A DNA stretch of 64,000 nt from JBBATK01 sp044224515. Its GTDB lineage: Bacteria > Bacteroidota > Ignavibacteria > Kapaibacteriales > NICIL-2. The translations under genes and the position numbers were made by a program. The stretch lies in the NCBI GenBank assembly GCA_044224515.1, contig JBGAKH010000011.1, positions 62,001-126,000 on the forward strand. The letters are read 5' to 3'. A model generated the notes under the pieces. It made no database searches. It worked only from the letters and a program-made list of their open reading frames with translations, and was not told where the DNA came from. Position 1 is the stretch's first letter; the number at the start of each line of letters is the position of its first letter. This document shows, one piece after another, positions 32,687 to 42,434 of the stretch.

Positions 32687-32759
32687 TGGGACCTGAGGGA
32701 CTTGAACCCCCAGCCAACAGATTATGAGTCTGCTGCTCTAACCATTGAGCTAAGATCCC
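32687..32759 (-). tRNA. tRNA-Ile2 (anticodon CAT)
   Basis: Read on the reverse strand the gene starts GGGATCTTAGCTCAATGG and ends AGGTCCCA. The 7-bp acceptor stem is closed by one G-U pair, the anticodon stem-loop is CAGA CTCATAA TCTG (anticodon CAT), and the T arm is GGGGGTTCAAGTCCCTC-like. The D-arm and anticodon-arm sequence (CTTAGCTCA, GACTCATAATC) matches the bacterial Ile2 type read by lysidine-modified CAT rather than elongator Met. CCA is not encoded. Its 3' end faces the prophage. Confidence 0.9.
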
Positions 32760-32802
32760 AGAGAGGCCGGATGTGAAGTCGCTTCACAGCGCAGCCAAAG
32801 CA

Positions 32803-33585
32803 TTACTCGTTACGGAACAAACCGAAAAACACACCGAAGCCAAAGACAGGTCCACCTGCTTTTAGGTCAGCCGGAGCCGCACTAACTGTCGTGTTTCGAT
32901 TTAAGGTCCAGTTTTCTCCATGGAAACTGAGATTATATCCTGCATTCACTCGCAGCATGGTAAAGGTTGTGATTGCCCATTCGATGTTCAGGGTCGGTTG
33001 GACATACCATTGAGAAATCTCAAGACGACTTGCGGGATACAAGGCACTGTCTGCGGAAATGTCGGTCCACTTGGTTGATGCCAATCCATCGTAGCGCTCA
33101 AAGACCATGTTCCCGAATCCTGCCTGAATTCCGGGCAATATTGTTAGGCCTTTCATTACCGGAATGGCGTAGTCGATCGTAACTCCGTTCATGCTTGAGC
33201 TAAAATCAACGTGACGCTTGATTGAGTTTCCACTTACTGTGACCGTTGTGTCGACCCCTTGTGTCCCAATAGCTGCACTGAAACCAAAACGTACGTTCTT
33301 GAAGAAGAAGGTGAGAAATCCTTGACCGCCCGTTACAAACAGGGGAGAACTAAAATCAGCAACGTGAAAAGGAGCAGGAACGTTTTTGTTTACAACATCT
33401 TTGTCAAACATGAGGAAGTTGCCGGTGAAACCACCACCCACAGCGAAGTACTGCGTGCTTTTCTCCTTGTCTTTCAACTCCTCAAAGGTGATTTCGCCCA
33501 GGTTGTCCGTGTCCGTCTTCTGCGCGTGGAGACGCGGTACAAGCACGACGGCAAGCAAAGTGATAAACAGCAAACTCTTTTTCAT
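32803..33585 (-). CDS. Outer-membrane beta-barrel-like protein
   Basis: A 260-residue protein with a signal peptide (MKKSLLFITLLAVVLVPRLHAQ). Alternating hydrophobic strands and glycine-rich turns (YFAVGGGFTGNFLMF, FKNVRFGFSAAIG, MLRVNAGYNLSFHG, GPVFGFGVFFGLF) fit an 8-12 strand outer-membrane barrel, ending in the aromatic-rich last strand. A GGAGA site precedes the ATG. It is transcribed alone, next to the tRNA. Substrate or role unknown. Confidence 0.75.
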   Translation of the reverse strand: MKKSLLFITLLAVVLVPRLHAQKTDTDNLGEITFEELKDKEKSTQYFAVGGGFTGNFLMFDKDVVNKNVPAPFHVADFSSPLFVTGGQGFLTFFFKNVRFGFSAAIGTQGVDTTVTVSGNSIKRHVDFSSSMNGVTIDYAIPVMKGLTILPGIQAGFGNMVFERYDGLASTKWTDISADSALYPASRLEISQWYVQPTLNIEWAITTFTMLRVNAGYNLSFHGENWTLNRNTTVSAAPADLKAGGPVFGFGVFFGLFRNE

Positions 33586-33708
33586 GTAGTCTCCGTTGGT
33601 TCAATGAGATCGCAAAAATACAATGCCGAGTGACATTACACGCTAGATTGACGTGAATTCTGGCTTAAAATTGGCCAAAAAGAAAGGAAAAGACATAGGC
33701 TCATGCTT

Positions 33709-35412
33709 TCAAAAGGCACCCACACTGTCATCTCCGCGTGGGTCAGCGCCGGGTTGCATGGTTCCTCCGGGCACTATGAGTATGGCGTCCACCCGTCCCA
33801 TCGGACCTCGCGGCTTCATTGTGTGCCCCATACCTTCAAGCTTCTCCAATACTCCGTCTTTCAGAAGTCCGTCCTCGACATACAGAGCATCCGGCATCCA
33901 CTGGGAATGGAATCGTGGACTACTCACGGCTTGCTGCATGGTCATTCCGTAATCCAACACATTGATAATGGTCTGACACACAGAGTTCATTATAGTACCG
34001 CCACCGGGTGACCCCAGCACCATCAACAATGAATCATGTCGGGTGACAATTGTCGGCGTCATGGAGCTCAGCATGCGTTTTCCAGCGGTCACGGCATTTC
34101 GATCGTTACCGAGTAGACCATACATATTCGGCGATCCCGCTTTCGCACTAAAGTCATCCATCTCATTGTTCAACAAAAATCCTGCGCCCGGCACCATCAG
34201 TTTGGAACCATAGGAGGCATTTAGTGTTGTGGTCAATGAGACTGCATTGAGCTGGGCGTCGACAATTGAGAAGTGCGTCGTCTGCTCAGATTCATAGCGC
34301 TCTGCCGGACCTGCTTTTATGCGCGCGCTGGGTGTTGCACTATCTGCCCAGTAATCACTCATCCTGTCGTTTAAGTACTGTTGACTGAGCATAGCCCTCA
34401 TGGGCACCTTGACGAAATCAGGATCTCCCAACCATTCCGATCGATCGGCATACACACGTCGCTGAATCTCCGTCATAAGATGCAAATGTTCGGCACTGTG
34501 ATAGGCAGGAAGAGTGGGGGTTCGTGCTTGCCAAAGTGTCAACATCTGTGCTAAGGCTATTCCTCCCGATGAAGGCGGAGCCATGCTGTAAATCTCGCAT
34601 TCTCGAAAGTGGCTTCGAACCGGCGCACGCCATACGCTCGCATAATCACGCAAGTCTATCGAGTCGATCAGTCCGTCGCGTTGTCTCATACAACTCAGTA
34701 TAGCCTGCGCGCAGGCACCTTCATAGAAACCCGCTCTTCCACGATCGCGTATTGCCTCAAGAGTAAGAGCAAGTTCCGGCTGTCGCAAGAGATCGCCGGC
34801 TTTCCATGGACGTTTTTTAAGAAGTGCACAGGAAGAGTCGTTCCATCGACGCAACTGTGCATCGAAGGCGTTTAACTCATCCGCCTGCTTATCCGTCACA
34901 CGAAAACCGGACTTAGCCAAGTGGATAGCAGGTTGCACTAAACTTTTCCATGCTAAGCTGCCGAGTCGTTTGTGAGCTGTTACCATTCCGTCGACACTGC
35001 CGGGGACACCCGACGCAAGTCCTCCTTCCAGAGATAGCCGTGTTACCGGTCGTTTTTGTTCGTCCAGGAACATGTCTCTAGTGGCTAAGCGCGGGGCCTT
35101 TTCACGAAAGTCCAAACTCAAAACTTCACCCTTGGCTGATCGCCACACCAAGAAGCCTCCTCCACCGATGTTACCGGCGTTTGGATAGACGACCGCAAGG
35201 GCAAACTGTACCGCCACTGCCGCATCAACGGCGTTACCGCCTCTTGCGAGAACGTGACGACCCACCTTTGCCGCTTCCGGGTGCGCACAAACTACCATGG
35301 CATGCCTCGGCTTTCGGCTTTCGGCACTGGCCACGGGAATCATGCATGCAATGCAGAGCAGTACACAATGGAACCTCGAGCACAGGCGGGCGAGGACCGA
35401 ATGTGCAAACAT
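33709..35412 (-). CDS. ggt: Gamma-glutamyltransferase
   Basis: A 567-residue periplasmic enzyme that hydrolyses or transfers the gamma-glutamyl group of glutathione and related peptides. Family signatures are clear: GGNAVDAAVAVQFALAVVYP, GNIGGGGFLVW, LEGGLASGVPGSVDGM, the autocatalytic cleavage site with the nucleophile Thr378 in TTHFSIVD, and GSPGGGTIMNSV. A signal peptide follows the ATG at 35412 (LCSRFHCVLLCIACMIPVASA). The frame is open upstream to 35577, but that part is not conserved. The gene is divergent from the branching enzyme. Confidence 0.92.
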   Translation of the reverse strand: MFAHSVLARLCSRFHCVLLCIACMIPVASAESRKPRHAMVVCAHPEAAKVGRHVLARGGNAVDAAVAVQFALAVVYPNAGNIGGGGFLVWRSAKGEVLSLDFREKAPRLATRDMFLDEQKRPVTRLSLEGGLASGVPGSVDGMVTAHKRLGSLAWKSLVQPAIHLAKSGFRVTDKQADELNAFDAQLRRWNDSSCALLKKRPWKAGDLLRQPELALTLEAIRDRGRAGFYEGACAQAILSCMRQRDGLIDSIDLRDYASVWRAPVRSHFRECEIYSMAPPSSGGIALAQMLTLWQARTPTLPAYHSAEHLHLMTEIQRRVYADRSEWLGDPDFVKVPMRAMLSQQYLNDRMSDYWADSATPSARIKAGPAERYESEQTTHFSIVDAQLNAVSLTTTLNASYGSKLMVPGAGFLLNNEMDDFSAKAGSPNMYGLLGNDRNAVTAGKRMLSSMTPTIVTRHDSLLMVLGSPGGGTIMNSVCQTIINVLDYGMTMQQAVSSPRFHSQWMPDALYVEDGLLKDGVLEKLEGMGHTMKPRGPMGRVDAILIVPGGTMQPGADPRGDDSVGAF

Positions 35413-35754
35413 CGAAGGACGAATTTGTTGTTGGTGCCGGGCTTTTTGGAAATGCATCTCTGCGTGTATCGTTAGGTGTGTTCGGTGCGTAAGAACCTCT
35501 TTGTGATTTCGGAGTGCTGAGCACATGCGCTGCAACGTTTTCCAATAAATGCTGCACTGTTCGGCTATCGTGAGCATTTTCTTCTCTATACCTGTTAGCG
35601 CCGAGCTCCGGTCTTTGGGACCGGCTCAGACCCTGCGAAGCAGGGGCAGCCATAAAAAAGAAATCGAAAGAGCGTGGCACTATTCCGCAAGAAGTATCAG
35701 AGCGATGTCTGCCGTATATTGACAAGCGCGCATTCAATTTACCAAGGAGAAACC

Positions 35755-37461
35755 ATGCACGGTGGTAACTACGTCTTGATTTTACATACGCATCTTCCCT
35801 ACGTTTTGCACCATGGTGACTGGCCGCATGGTTCCGATTGGCTCTGCGAAGCAGTGGCGGAGTGTTACATACCACTATTGAACGCTTTTCACGAGTTGAA
35901 AGACGAAGGTATTTCTCCGAAGGTTACGATCGATATCTCGCCGGTATTGTGCGAGCAATTGGAGCATCCGGATTTTGCAGCGCTCTTTGAGAAGTATTGC
36001 GATACCAGAGTGCGCATGGCCAACGATGATGCAGACTACTTTAGGAAAACAGAGTCTGAGCCTCAGTTCCAAGCCCTGGCGCAATACTGGAAACAATGGT
36101 ATGCGGCTCGCAAGACAGACTTCAAGCAGCGTTACAAAGGGAGTGTGATCAAAGCACTCGCAGCTTTGCAGGAGAGTGGCGATATCGAGATCATGACCTG
36201 CGGCGCTACACACGGATACTTTCCCTTGTTAGGAGCCGACGAGTCGATACGTGTGCAATTGCGTGCAGCCGTTGCGAACTATGAGAAACACTTTGGACGA
36301 AAGCCGCGCGGGATCTGGCTTCCGGAGTGTGCGTACCGTCCTAGCTATGCCTGGAAAACCTATCTGCCTGTTGCACATTTACAAAAACCAAAAACACGTC
36401 CCGGCGTCGAACAATTAGTCGCCGAAGCCGGTCTCGACTACTTCGTTGTCGATGAAGGCAGTGTGCGAGGCGCACAGGCTCTCGGTTTCATGAGCTATGC
36501 GAAGGCAAAGAGTTTCAAGGCAACGACCCAGCGGACGGCGCAGCATCCCTTCGACAACACACCCATGAGTCTTTATAACGTAGCCAGTTCGAAAGATTTG
36601 AGCAAGGGCACGAGTGTGATTTTTACGCGCGATCAGAACATCGCCATGCAAGTGTGGAGTGGTGAAAAAGGTTATCCCGGAGACCCACTGTATCTCGATT
36701 TTCATAAGAAGTTCCATCGCTCAGCGCTACGCTATTGGCGGGTGACGGATAACAAGGCAGATATGATGTACAAACTCTTGTACGTGCCTCAGTGGGTTCA
36801 AGAGCGCGTGAATCAGCATGCCTTTCATTTCACGCAGAGCATCGAACGTGCCGTGATGTTGAATTACAAAAACACCTCGCGCTTCACAACCATGTGTACG
36901 CCCTTCGACACCGAGCTGTTTGGTCACTGGTGGTTTGAAGGTCCTGCCTTTGTGAAAGCCGTGTTGCGCGGTTTGCACTTTTCTCCCTACGTCAATGCCG
37001 CGACTGCGTCAGAGCAACTTGAACGCGTTCAACCCGGAGAAGTTGTGCGCATTCCGGAAAGTTCGTGGGGTCGCGGTGGACACCATGAAGTATGGATGAA
37101 CGAGGGAGTGAAGTACATGTGGGAAGCCATTTACAAGGCGGAGGAACATTTTGGTAGCTTGCTAGCGCAGGCGCGCGAAAAGAAGATAGCTCCTTTGCTT
37201 AAGCGCTTGCTGACGCAAGCGCTGCGAGAACTTATGCTTCTCCAAGCCAGTGATTGGGAGTTTTTGGTCAGCACGCAATCGGCAAAGGACTATGCCGAGA
37301 TGCGCTTCTTCAATCATCATTCTGATTTCATGAGACTCTGTGAGCATGCTTCTTCGACAATCGCCGGTAAGCGTTTGAATGCTCAGCAGAAATCACATCT
37401 GGAAGAATGCGAACAACGCAACGCCGTGTTTACAGAACTCCGGCTTGAGTGGTGGTCATAG
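35755..37461 (+). CDS. GH57 1,4-alpha-glucan branching enzyme
   Basis: A 568-residue glycoside hydrolase family 57 protein (DUF1957 branching-enzyme type). HTHLPYV at residues 11-17 is the family opening. The nucleophile E191 lies in GIWLPECAYRPS, and the acid/base D395 in CTPFDTELFGHWW. The C-terminal domain (EAIYKAEEHFGSLL...) is helical. AAGGAG seven bases upstream of the ATG at 35755 fixes the start; the frame is open 27 codons further upstream. It makes alpha-1,6 branches in glycogen or a similar glucan. No glgA/glgC neighbour is in view. Confidence 0.9.
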   Translation: MHGGNYVLILHTHLPYVLHHGDWPHGSDWLCEAVAECYIPLLNAFHELKDEGISPKVTIDISPVLCEQLEHPDFAALFEKYCDTRVRMANDDADYFRKTESEPQFQALAQYWKQWYAARKTDFKQRYKGSVIKALAALQESGDIEIMTCGATHGYFPLLGADESIRVQLRAAVANYEKHFGRKPRGIWLPECAYRPSYAWKTYLPVAHLQKPKTRPGVEQLVAEAGLDYFVVDEGSVRGAQALGFMSYAKAKSFKATTQRTAQHPFDNTPMSLYNVASSKDLSKGTSVIFTRDQNIAMQVWSGEKGYPGDPLYLDFHKKFHRSALRYWRVTDNKADMMYKLLYVPQWVQERVNQHAFHFTQSIERAVMLNYKNTSRFTTMCTPFDTELFGHWWFEGPAFVKAVLRGLHFSPYVNAATASEQLERVQPGEVVRIPESSWGRGGHHEVWMNEGVKYMWEAIYKAEEHFGSLLAQAREKKIAPLLKRLLTQALRELMLLQASDWEFLVSTQSAKDYAEMRFFNHHSDFMRLCEHASSTIAGKRLNAQQKSHLEECEQRNAVFTELRLEWWS

Positions 37462-37941
37462 TCCTGTGACTCTTGTTAGCGCCGGTAGATTGTGTTGCCG
37501 AAAGCGTCCGGCTTTTTGCGCTCCAACCTGTGTGCAAACACGTTTTTTTGAAAAACACCTTTTTCCCCAAAATCGGCGTCCAAACGCCGAATAGCGCGAA
37601 TGAACAGATTCTCACAGAAAGTTAAAAGCTCAGTGGTCTACGGTATCGCACCCTAAAAGACCTGCAAATGCTGTATTTTTGCCCTACCACACAGATAGCA
37701 ACCACATAGTTTGACCCGTTTTTGAGGTCATTCCCATTCATTCTTTGCGTTCCATTCCTGAAAGAATGTTAAACACTTCATGAATTATTATTTGGTTGTC
37801 GTGGAACCTTGTCTGCGTTAGTTTGAGCAAGCACGAAAACACAACGAAAAGACAGGGGAAATTGATTTCGGGGTGACGGTGGTGCACCGTGAAATGCGAT
37901 TTGCATACGTGCAGTCTGTATTAGCAGCGAAGGAACAGCTT
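37462..37941. other. Intergenic region (480 bp)
   Basis: No gene is supported. A short inverted repeat CGGCGT/ACGCCG is found near 37573-37588 after the branching enzyme and could end transcription. The promoter of the response regulator must lie near 37780-37930, but I cannot place its boxes. Confidence 0.5.
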
Positions 37942-38646
37942 ATGAGAATCTTAGTCATCGAGGATGAACGGAAAGTAGCAAACTTTGTGAAGCGAGGTTT
38001 GGAAGAAGAGCGTTATGTCGTGGAGATTGCTTCTGACGGAGAAACCGGTCTCTCCATGGCCTTGAACAATGTCTTTGATGCCATCGTTCTCGACGTCATG
38101 CTTCCGCGCAAAAACGGTTTACAAGTGTTATCCGAATTGCGACAGGCAGGCAAGACGATGCCTGTACTCATGCTAACCGCCAGAGGTTCCATGGAAGATC
38201 GTGTCATGGGTTTGGACTTGGGTGCGGATGATTACCTACCAAAGCCCTTTCACTTCGAAGAGCTCGCTGCTCGTCTGCGATCCATCATGCGTCGCTCGTC
38301 AAATGTGAAGTCGACCAAGCTTGAAATCGGAGACTTGACCCTCGATACTGTTTTGCACGTTGCCTATCGCGGTGACAAAGAAATCGAGCTGACCACGAAA
38401 GAATATGCCCTCCTCGACTACTTGATGCGAAACAAGAATCGCATTCTGAGTCGGAGTATGATTATGCAGCACGTCTGGAAAGTCAGTTTTGACCCTGAGT
38501 CAAACATTATCGACGTGTACATTAAGCGTCTGCGTGCCAAAATCGAAACCGACGGACGCCACTATATTCAGAGTATTCGTGGGGTAGGCTATCGTATCAA
38601 AGAACCTAGCACGCTGCCGCCGGTTGATTTTCCCGATGAAGCATGA
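37942..38646 (+). CDS. OmpR-family response regulator (orphan)
   Basis: A 234-residue two-component regulator. Receiver domain: acidic pocket ED at residues 8-9 (LVIEDE), phosphorylated D51 (DAIVLDVMLPRKNG), the Thr in MLTARG and the Lys in YLPKPFH. The C-terminal winged helix has LEIGDLTLD, LTTKEYALLDYLMRNKNRIL, MIMQHVWK and IDVYIKRLRAKIE. The frame is open upstream, but the ATG at 37942 with AAGGA upstream starts the conserved sequence. No histidine kinase is adjacent, so its partner is elsewhere. Confidence 0.92.
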   Translation: MRILVIEDERKVANFVKRGLEEERYVVEIASDGETGLSMALNNVFDAIVLDVMLPRKNGLQVLSELRQAGKTMPVLMLTARGSMEDRVMGLDLGADDYLPKPFHFEELAARLRSIMRRSSNVKSTKLEIGDLTLDTVLHVAYRGDKEIELTTKEYALLDYLMRNKNRILSRSMIMQHVWKVSFDPESNIIDVYIKRLRAKIETDGRHYIQSIRGVGYRIKEPSTLPPVDFPDEA

Positions 38647-38855
38647 GTTCTACGGCGTTAGCAATCATGGCGTTGCTTCCTGATTGCTCATGCCGAGTTC
38701 TAAGCTCCCTGCGCTGTGAAGGTAGTCGAGTGGCCTTCGCGCATTTCCTCTCTCCCGTCTCACGGTGTTCTCATACGAACATGATCCATCATGCAGTATA
38801 TTAGAGCACGCACCATTTGGTGCAGTGTGGTGATGTTGTACTCATGATGCTCTGC

Positions 38856-39200
38856 ATGCAGTTTCTACCGGATCTCCATCGTTCGTCACAATCTCATCTT
38901 GCGGACCTGCAAGAGCTGTTCCGCGTCTACCAAGAGGCAGCATTTCCTTCACGATCTCCCGAGTTTTTCTGTTTGGAACTGTGCGGTGAAGCAGGGGAGT
39001 TAGCCAATTTGGAAAAGAAGCGCTGGAAGGGCAAGGATATTGCACAAGAACGTTTGGGTGATGAAGCGGCCGATGTCTTCATCGCTCTGATGAATTACTC
39101 CAATGCTCGTGGGATTGACCTTGGCGAGGCCGTTCGGGCGAAGCTTCTGCGCATCGAAGAGAAACGACAAGAGCTATCGCTTCGAGGAGAACATTACTAA
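38856..39200 (+). CDS. MazG-like nucleotide pyrophosphohydrolase
   Basis: A 114-residue all-helical protein. The metal-binding MazG pattern E-x-x-x-E plus E-x-x-D is seen in ELCGEAGELANLEKKRWKG and RLGDEAADVFIALMNYSNA. MazG-like proteins of this size hydrolyse (d)NTPs to monophosphates and are taken as house-cleaning enzymes. Several ATG codons lie near the start; I chose 38856. The gene stands upstream of a lipoprotein gene in the same direction. Confidence 0.8.
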   Translation: MQFLPDLHRSSQSHLADLQELFRVYQEAAFPSRSPEFFCLELCGEAGELANLEKKRWKGKDIAQERLGDEAADVFIALMNYSNARGIDLGEAVRAKLLRIEEKRQELSLRGEHY

Positions 39201-39209
39201 TTGACATGC

Positions 39210-39797
39210 ATGATGCAGATGATCAAAGTAGGGAAGCTTAGTCAGTCGAGCAGGCCTGGTCACACCACACTGCCGGCCTTGCTGTGCATGCTGTGCACAC
39301 TGTGCATGGGTGCGTGTAATGGCGGACTTGATCCCGGCGACTATAATCAAACAGCCAGTTTCAGCGGAAGGATTTACTTTGTTCAGGGCGCCGGCGCTGA
39401 ACACTTTCCACCTAAAGACAGTTTGTTGGATCTGCGCGTCGTAGCGTTCCACGATCAGCCCAAAGACACAAACCTTTTGAATGAGCTTGGCAACGGGGAT
39501 GCGATTTTCTCTGCCCTTGCGCTCGTTGATTCGAGTTTTAGCTATCCGGCCGACATTCCTTATAGTATTGATATCCCGCAAAATCAACTGAACAAGGGAG
39601 CTGTGAGCTATCGATATGTAGCCGTGGCTCAGCGCTACGGACCGAACATACTCAGCGATTGGAAGGTGGTTGGTATCTACAGCCTTGATAGTTTGTTCAC
39701 TCCACAAATTCTGATTCTGTCAAACGGTACGCACTACGACAATATTAATTTCACTGTGGATTTTCTCCATCCGCCGCCGCAGCCTTTCAAACGATAA
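39210..39797 (+). CDS. Lipoprotein, unknown function
   Basis: About 195 residues. The N-terminal hydrophobic segment ends in a lipobox-like CMGAC, so the protein is probably lipidated on that Cys and anchored in a membrane. The mature part is beta-rich (FSGRIYFVQGAG, LLDLRVVAFHDQP, YRYVAVAQRYG, YDNINFTVDF) and lacks known domains. Start codons at 39210, 39213 and 39219 are all possible. The TonB receptor lies downstream, so the pair may work in the same uptake process; this is inferred. Confidence 0.7.
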   Translation: MMQMIKVGKLSQSSRPGHTTLPALLCMLCTLCMGACNGGLDPGDYNQTASFSGRIYFVQGAGAEHFPPKDSLLDLRVVAFHDQPKDTNLLNELGNGDAIFSALALVDSSFSYPADIPYSIDIPQNQLNKGAVSYRYVAVAQRYGPNILSDWKVVGIYSLDSLFTPQILILSNGTHYDNINFTVDFLHPPPQPFKR

Positions 39798-40031
39798 GCC
39801 AAGCACTTATAGGAAACGATGGGGCTTTCCTCGTTTGATACAGTGACCGAGATGTGAATGAGCTGTGCTTTTGAAATCGTGCGCCGAAGCAACACCGAGT
39901 ACCTAACACTGAACCTGCAAGGAAGCATAGAAATGAATTTGGAAAGGTCGAATACAAGAGCACAAGGTATGTCGCTTTGCCGGCATGCAGACCTCTACTG
40001 TAGAGATGCGCAGGTCATCGGTGCGAGGACC

Positions 40032-42254
40032 ATGCGATCGAAATCGAAACTGTTTTGTGTACTACTACTTCTTCTGTGTACTTCGCAAGCGCAGTCGCTG
40101 GTGGCAGGAGCTACGATTACAGGTATAGTGAGTGATTCGGCTACTGGTCGTGGACTTCCGGGTGTTAGCATCCGAGTCATGAAAACCACCCTGGGGAAAA
40201 TCAGTACAAAGAGTGGATTATTTCAATTCCGAGATCTACAAAGCGGTTCCTATCAGTTGCAGTTCAGCGTGATAGGGTATAAAACCGTACAGCGAAGTCT
40301 CAACGTGCAAAGCGGCGACTCTGTCTTCCTGGCGGTCTCTATGGTCGAACAAGTGCTCAAGACTTCGGAAGTCGTGGTGTCGGCAAACAAACGACTCGAT
40401 GCCGTGCAGGATGTTCCTCTGTCGATTGCTACCGTTGATGCCGCAACAATTTCAGACCGCTCCGTATCAAAACTCGATGAAGTATTACGCTATGTGCCGG
40501 GCGTCAATGTAGCACAAGGACAAGTAGATATACGCGGCGCATCCGGCTTTGCTTACGGTCTCGGCTCGAGAACCATGCTGCTATTGGATAACTTTCCTAT
40601 GCTCAGCGCAGATAACGGCGACATCTCCTTCGATGCCTTGCCAATGTTTTCTATTGATAGAATAGAAGTCGTTAAAGGTCCGGGCTCTGCTCTCTATGGA
40701 AGCAGTGCAATAGGCGGTGTGGTCAATGTGCTGACAAAAGACGCTACCGCCGAAGGACAAATCATGGCTCGCGTCTACGGAGGATTCTATACCGCTCCGC
40801 GCTTTGATTCGTGGAAATGGACCGATGCCACACTGCACGCGGAAGGTTTGGATGCCAGCTATGCAAGATCATTCGGAGAAACATCAATTGTGGCGGCGGG
40901 TGGAATTCGAGCGGATGACAACTACACACAATTCGCTGATTCAAAGCGACTGAACGGCTACCTAAAAGTGAGCCACACGCTCAATCCAAATTCGCAACTC
41001 ATGTTCTTCTCGCAATACGCGTTTGAAGACAGGGCTAATTGGATCAACTGGAGATCCGTCGAGTTTGCGACCCGAGTACCACTCAATACCGACACAACGA
41101 TACGCGTACACTCCGGAAAGTTTGCTCTAGGTGCTGAACTGCGAAATATCATTAATGAAAACAGCTTCGCTGTTTTTCGAGCAAGTTTGTTGCGCACTGC
41201 CTATAACAATACAGCTGCAGTAGACAGCGCATCGTACTTGGCATCCACTGCAAATGCGCTGAATACGGAAGGACAATTCACAACGCAAATCAACAAGAAG
41301 ATTGCGCTCACTATTGGAATGACATTGAGTGCCAACGATGTTGCCAGCTCACAAACCAGTGGCGACAAAACGCAAATCATTGCTGCCGGTTATGGTCAAA
41401 CGGAGTTTTCGAATCTTGACGACATCATCGTGACACTCGGTGCGCGACTCGATGTCGAAAAAACCCGCCATGAAAACAAGAACGTAGAGTTTTCTCCAAA
41501 GCTCGGTATCAGCTACAAAGCACCCACTGCAACGAACATTCGTCTAAGTGTCGGTCGTTCATTTCGAGCTCCAACGATAGAGGAGCGTTATGCGGACATT
41601 CACTTTGCCGGATTCACGGTGGGACACAACGTCAACCTCCGTCCGGAACACGGATGGGCTTTCGAGATGGGAGCTGAGCAAACCTTCGCGATTAATGAAC
41701 ATCCGTTACACCTCGACCTTGCGCTCTTCCAAAGCGAGCTCTATGACTTGATTGAACCTCAGTTCAACATCACCGCAAAGACTGCGGAGATTCAATTCAC
41801 GAATCTGACGCGAGCACGCATACAAGGCGCGGAGCTTGATCTCAAGACCTGGGTTGTGGATCGTTTGGTTGGTGTGGAAAGTTCAATAACACTCATGCAG
41901 CCAACCGATCTTACAACGAACTCAACGTTGATGTTTCGTCACAATATCATGTGGACCAATCGAGTTTTACTGCACTGGAGAGAATTTGAGTTTCAGTGTG
42001 ACTACCGTTACCTGTCGCGCCAGGAGGAAGTTGACGAACGCTTGGTCAATCTAGGTCTGGTTGTCAACGGTGATGTTCGCGTTCCGGTACATGTTGTTGA
42101 TGCGCGCATCGTGTGGGATATGCGCTCGAACGAAGCCTTGCCACTAAAGCTTGGGTTGAATGTTCGCAATCTTCTTGATTACTACTACGTGGAAATCCCC
42201 GGCAACCTTGCGCCTATTCGTCAAATCAGTTTGCAGTGCGAAGTAACGCTCTAA
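40032..42254 (+). CDS. TonB-dependent outer-membrane receptor
   Basis: A 740-residue receptor. It has a signal peptide (MRSKSKLFCVLLLLLCTSQAQ), then a carboxypeptidase-like regulatory domain (ITGIVSDSATGRGLPGVSIR), a plug domain (VPLSIATVDAATI, VSKLDEVLRYVPGVNVAQGQ, IRGASGFAYGLGSRTMLLLD, IEVVKGPGSALYGSSAIGG) and a 22-strand barrel ending in an aromatic-poor LQCEVTL. The ATG at 40032 is preceded by GAGGA at short spacing; earlier starts lack a signal peptide. The plug resembles vitamin B12 or metal-chelate receptors, but the ligand is not known. Confidence 0.92.
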   Translation: MRSKSKLFCVLLLLLCTSQAQSLVAGATITGIVSDSATGRGLPGVSIRVMKTTLGKISTKSGLFQFRDLQSGSYQLQFSVIGYKTVQRSLNVQSGDSVFLAVSMVEQVLKTSEVVVSANKRLDAVQDVPLSIATVDAATISDRSVSKLDEVLRYVPGVNVAQGQVDIRGASGFAYGLGSRTMLLLDNFPMLSADNGDISFDALPMFSIDRIEVVKGPGSALYGSSAIGGVVNVLTKDATAEGQIMARVYGGFYTAPRFDSWKWTDATLHAEGLDASYARSFGETSIVAAGGIRADDNYTQFADSKRLNGYLKVSHTLNPNSQLMFFSQYAFEDRANWINWRSVEFATRVPLNTDTTIRVHSGKFALGAELRNIINENSFAVFRASLLRTAYNNTAAVDSASYLASTANALNTEGQFTTQINKKIALTIGMTLSANDVASSQTSGDKTQIIAAGYGQTEFSNLDDIIVTLGARLDVEKTRHENKNVEFSPKLGISYKAPTATNIRLSVGRSFRAPTIEERYADIHFAGFTVGHNVNLRPEHGWAFEMGAEQTFAINEHPLHLDLALFQSELYDLIEPQFNITAKTAEIQFTNLTRARIQGAELDLKTWVVDRLVGVESSITLMQPTDLTTNSTLMFRHNIMWTNRVLLHWREFEFQCDYRYLSRQEEVDERLVNLGLVVNGDVRVPVHVVDARIVWDMRSNEALPLKLGLNVRNLLDYYYVEIPGNLAPIRQISLQCEVTL

Positions 42255-42434
42255 ACGCAGCATATTCTCCGCGTCTACGATCGCTCCACCGAGACAAGCA
42301 AACTCAGTGGCATCGAAGCCATCAACGCTGAGCTATGCTCTCAGTCAATAGTTGTGTACCGAGGGCTTCGACCGTGCTGCGCCGGCTCTTGCCAGGCTCG
42401 ACTGCATCTTCGTTGCAGTCTTCGTGCTCTTGAA

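Noticed and set aside
42255..42434. Remnant gene after the TonB receptor
   Set aside because: Short acidic stretches could be read, but no start, domain or similarity can be supported.
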